Assembly: GCF_023195895.1 (NCBI RefSeq)
Contig: NZ_JALPRK010000014.1
Location: forward strand, 1 to 64,000
DNA length: 64,000 nucleotides
DNA from: Paenibacillus mellifer
Lineage (GTDB): Bacteria; Bacillota; Bacilli; Paenibacillales; Paenibacillaceae
Reading direction: 5' to 3'
Of this stretch, positions 62,601 through 64,000 are shown piece after piece. The translations under genes were made by a program, and so were the position numbers. Position 1 is the stretch's first letter; each line of letters opens with the position of its first letter. The notes under the pieces were generated by a model. The model was not told where the DNA came from. It saw only the letters and a program-made list of their open reading frames with translations, and searched no databases.

Positions 62601-63999
62601 CCTCCCGTACTGCGCCAGCCCCGATCTGGCTGCGGGTGACGGAGCCCGGCGCCAAATGCCGGCTCTGCACGATGCCCGTTCCCAAATGTTCGGCCGAAAT
62701 TTGCTCAGCGCCAATAGCTGCCTCCGTCACCGCGCCTGGCGCGATGGCCCGGGATGTCACGCTGCCCTTAGCCAGTTTGTCGGCCGTGACACTCCCCGGC
62801 TGCAGATGATCCGCTGAAACCGCCTCCTCCGCCATGTGATCCGCGGTCACCTCGCCGAACGCCAGCTTCTCCCCGGTCACCGCCGCATTGGCCAGGTGCC
62901 ATTCCTGCACCGCATCCGGCACAAGGTGTCCGCTTTGCACCGCCCCTTCGGTCAGATGCTGGCCCGTAACGGCCCCCCGGGCAAGCTGCGACGATTGAAC
63001 GGCGCCTTTTGCCAAATGCCGGGTTTGTACGGCCTCATCGGCGATTTTCCCCGGCAGCACGCTTTGATCGGCGATTTTGGAAGAGGTCACCGCCTGTTCC
63101 ACAATATGCGAAGTGCCCACGGACTGGTCGGCCAACTTCGTGGAGGGGATCGATTTGTCGGCGAGATGCCGTGCTTTAATTTCTCGATCGGCGATATGCT
63201 CCTGCCCGATGCTGCCCGGCTGGACATGCTCGCTGCCTACCGTCCCTGGTGCAAGATGGCGCGACTCGATCACGGCCCCGCTCAAATGAGCCGACGTGAC
63301 GCTCCCCGTTTGCAGTTGTTCTGCACCGACGCTGGACCAGGCCAGCAGTTCCCGACCAATTAAGCCAGGAGCCAAGTGACGCGAGATAATGACCTGATCC
63401 GCTAAATGGCGGCTTTCCACCGTGGCTTCCGCCAATTTGTCCCCCGTCACGGAGCTATCGCGCAGCTTGGACGTTGTCACAGAGGCTTCCCCCAGCTTCG
63501 AGTTATCGACCGCTCCGTTGGCCAAATGCTGAGCATTAACGGCCCCGCTGCGGATTTTATCCCCCGTCACCGCTTGATCCTGCAGCAGGTCGGACGTCAC
63601 GATCCATTCCGATAAATGGCGGCTTTCCACCGCTCCCTCAGCCAGCTTCTCTCCGGTGATGACCCGATCGGCCAGCTTCTCCGGTGTAATACTGCCGTCC
63701 ACCAGCTTCTCCCCGCCGATAGAGTGGTCCCGGATCGTCCGTCCTTCGATCGAGCCGTCCACCAAATGCCCGCCGTTCACCGACGAAGGAGCGATTTTCG
63801 AGGAGGTCACCGCCCGGTCCGCCAGCTTGATGTTCTCCACAGCGTAGTCGGCGATCCAAGCCGTGTCTATCGTCCCCCGCAGGATCCGTGAAGCGTCGAT
63901 CGTAAACGGGGCGATTTTCTCCCGGGTCACGGCTTCATCAATGATATCGTCCGTGTAAATAATGCCTTGTTCCTGGTTGGGTGCGGTTTTTTCGCTCAA
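59665..63999 (-). CDS. Giant decapeptide-repeat protein with WIAG-like tail (start may lie outside the window)
   Basis: At least 1444 residues; the frame is open to the window edge, so the TTG at 63999 may not be the true start. No signal peptide is visible in the part seen. Residues ~50-1330 consist of more than 120 decapeptides of the form (G/S)-(A/S)-V-x-(S/G)-x-H-L-A-x, a 30-bp DNA period. From ~590 on they are organised in seven larger units of 110 residues (330 bp; one of 120), each starting SAELRQxGLLP. The last ~85 residues form a separate domain ending FVTWIAIGSTL, matching the WIAG-tail of Paenibacillus repeat proteins. The regular repeats suggest a long beta-solenoid or fibre; a surface, spore-coat or tail-fibre-like role is inference. 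Confidence 0.8.
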   Translation of the reverse strand: MSEKTAPNQEQGIIYTDDIIDEAVTREKIAPFTIDASRILRGTIDTAWIADYAVENIKLADRAVTSSKIAPSSVNGGHLVDGSIEGRTIRDHSIGGEKLVDGSITPEKLADRVITGEKLAEGAVESRHLSEWIVTSDLLQDQAVTGDKIRSGAVNAQHLANGAVDNSKLGEASVTTSKLRDSSVTGDKLAEATVESRHLADQVIISRHLAPGLIGRELLAWSSVGAEQLQTGSVTSAHLSGAVIESRHLAPGTVGSEHVQPGSIGQEHIADREIKARHLADKSIPSTKLADQSVGTSHIVEQAVTSSKIADQSVLPGKIADEAVQTRHLAKGAVQSSQLARGAVTGQHLTEGAVQSGHLVPDAVQEWHLANAAVTGEKLAFGEVTADHMAEEAVSADHLQPGSVTADKLAKGSVTSRAIAPGAVTEAAIGAEQISAEHLGTGIVQSRHLAPGSVTRSQIGAGAVREEHLGVGVVFSPHLQDHAVTSLKLSPESVTTDKLGDLAVTAAKLAVSSVTGPKLAAQAVDAGHLAPGAVGPEALAAGAVTAGHLAEGAVQNAHLAEGSVTGRHLGQAEISSRHIAAESIDAGHLSAALRQNGVLPEEGISGENLQPASITSQHLQPGAVGAEALGEQVVGSTHLQAGAVHGGHLANGAIQSQHLVKDAVQSVHLAKGGVTEHHLGEAVIHSRHIAAESIDAGHLSAELRQSGLLPAAGVSGEDLQLASITNQHLQAGAVGAEALGEQVIDGTHLRADAVQSSHLANEAVQSRHLAEDAVQSEHLAKGSVTDRHLGVAVIGSYHIAAETISAAHMTPALRQSGLLPAAGVDGEALQPASITSRHLQSGAVGAEALGEKVVGSTHLQAGSVQSDHLADASVRGQHLAEGAVQGGHLTEGSIEARHLGEAVVDAHHLAPEAVNVRHLSTELQQRGLLPANGISGEALQPASITNRHLQVGAVNAIALGEQAVSSGHLQSGSVYNRHLADESIQSRNLSEGAVEGEHLAEGSVGSRHLGEAVVDGNHLAPEAVNASHLSAELQLHGLLPAEGISGEDLQAASITSRHLQAGAVNAIALGEQAVGSGHLKAGSVQNRHLADASVQGRNLGEGAVQSGHLAEGSVGSRHLGEAVVDAYHLAPEAVNASHLSAELQQHGLLPADGISGEDLQPASITSRHLQGGAVTDAALGEQAVGSNHLQAGSVQSVHLANGTVQGDHLANLAVQNRHLGEEVVQGANLAAESVESRHLSDAAVNAHHISLEAVNVWHLSAEIQQKGLLPEDGLGGEDIQPSAIGRLHLQPGAVDTGTLAKDSVGADHLQQGAVGNIHLAPGAVGSDQLADESVGTRHLQPGSVGTGQLSFAPVQTLSGQPAELQFGMAAFLLKHHEVETTVTIRFDTPFTSSNYVVVAMTNHAAYSASLKEQSDQSAVITISKLKESNVNYGFVTWIAIGSTL
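60201..62220. repeat. 330-bp higher-order coding repeat in the WIAG protein gene
   Basis: The landmark CGCTTTGCCG or its variants falls near 62211, 61881, 61551, 61221, 60891 and 60561 (330-bp steps), then 60202 (a 360-bp step from one extra triple of decapeptides). Units are clearly more alike in the middle of the block, the pattern expected from unequal crossing-over. Confidence 0.8.
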
Positions 64000-64000
64000 C

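Overview
The window (64 kb, GC-rich for a Firmicute) looks like the chromosome of a Paenibacillaceae bacterium, most likely Paenibacillus or a close relative. The evidence is strong GGAGG ribosome-binding sites with frequent GTG/TTG starts, LplABC-type sugar ABC transporters, a membrane-anchored AraC-type sensor regulator, YhaM, TGTCGAA (Spo0A-box) motifs, and a giant decapeptide-repeat protein ending in a WIAG-like tail. I saw no rRNA, tRNA, phage genes, transposase or CRISPR array.

Layout. (1) 1-20262, minus strand: a polysaccharide-use locus. It holds a membrane AraC-type regulator, two permeases and a solute-binding lipoprotein, a secreted beta-helix protein, a mutarotase-like protein, a very long GH2 enzyme, a GH94 phosphorylase, a GH88 unsaturated glucuronyl hydrolase and a secreted BNR_4 propeller protein. 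GH88 plus a possible propeller lyase suggests an acidic, lyase-cleaved glycan. (2) 20503-25090: flavin reductase, a ribokinase-DUF488 fusion, and a MarR regulator with an MFS efflux pump. (3) 25334-34635: LacZ with a divergent AraC regulator, then an esterase and a LacI regulator next to uxaBA (galacturonate catabolism), sharing putative operators. (4) 34773-35539: a small unknown gene and a cupin gene with an FNR-type promoter. (5) 35914-48292: an alpha-mannan locus with a secreted GH76-CBM6 enzyme, cytoplasmic GH125 and two GH76 enzymes, an ABC importer, a GntR/LacI-type regulator and a ROK manno/fructokinase. (6) 48389-50171: a VanX-like dipeptidase and YhaM. (7) 50324-56693: a cheA-cheW-mcp-cheR-cheB operon behind a c-di-GMP-I riboswitch, a terminator and two Spo0A boxes. 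(8) 57082-63999: a secreted triple FMN-binding protein and the edge-truncated repeat protein.

The most unusual signal is not a gene. Six, possibly seven, intergenic regions carry short arrays of imperfect palindromes at a fixed period of 50-53 bp, usually four units. Palindrome sequence is shared within a locus and between paired loci (TGTTGCA-N5-TGCAACA at 21.1 and 35.6 kb; TAACG half-sites at 5.2 and 22.8 kb), but the intervening ~28 bp are unrelated. The two TAACG loci share the same spacing (50/61-62/50) and mirror symmetry; the two TGTTGCA loci lie between convergent genes just before bidirectional terminators. I know of no described family with these properties, but I cannot search.

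All coordinates were read by eye; domain limits are approximate and functions rest on motif recognition without database searches.
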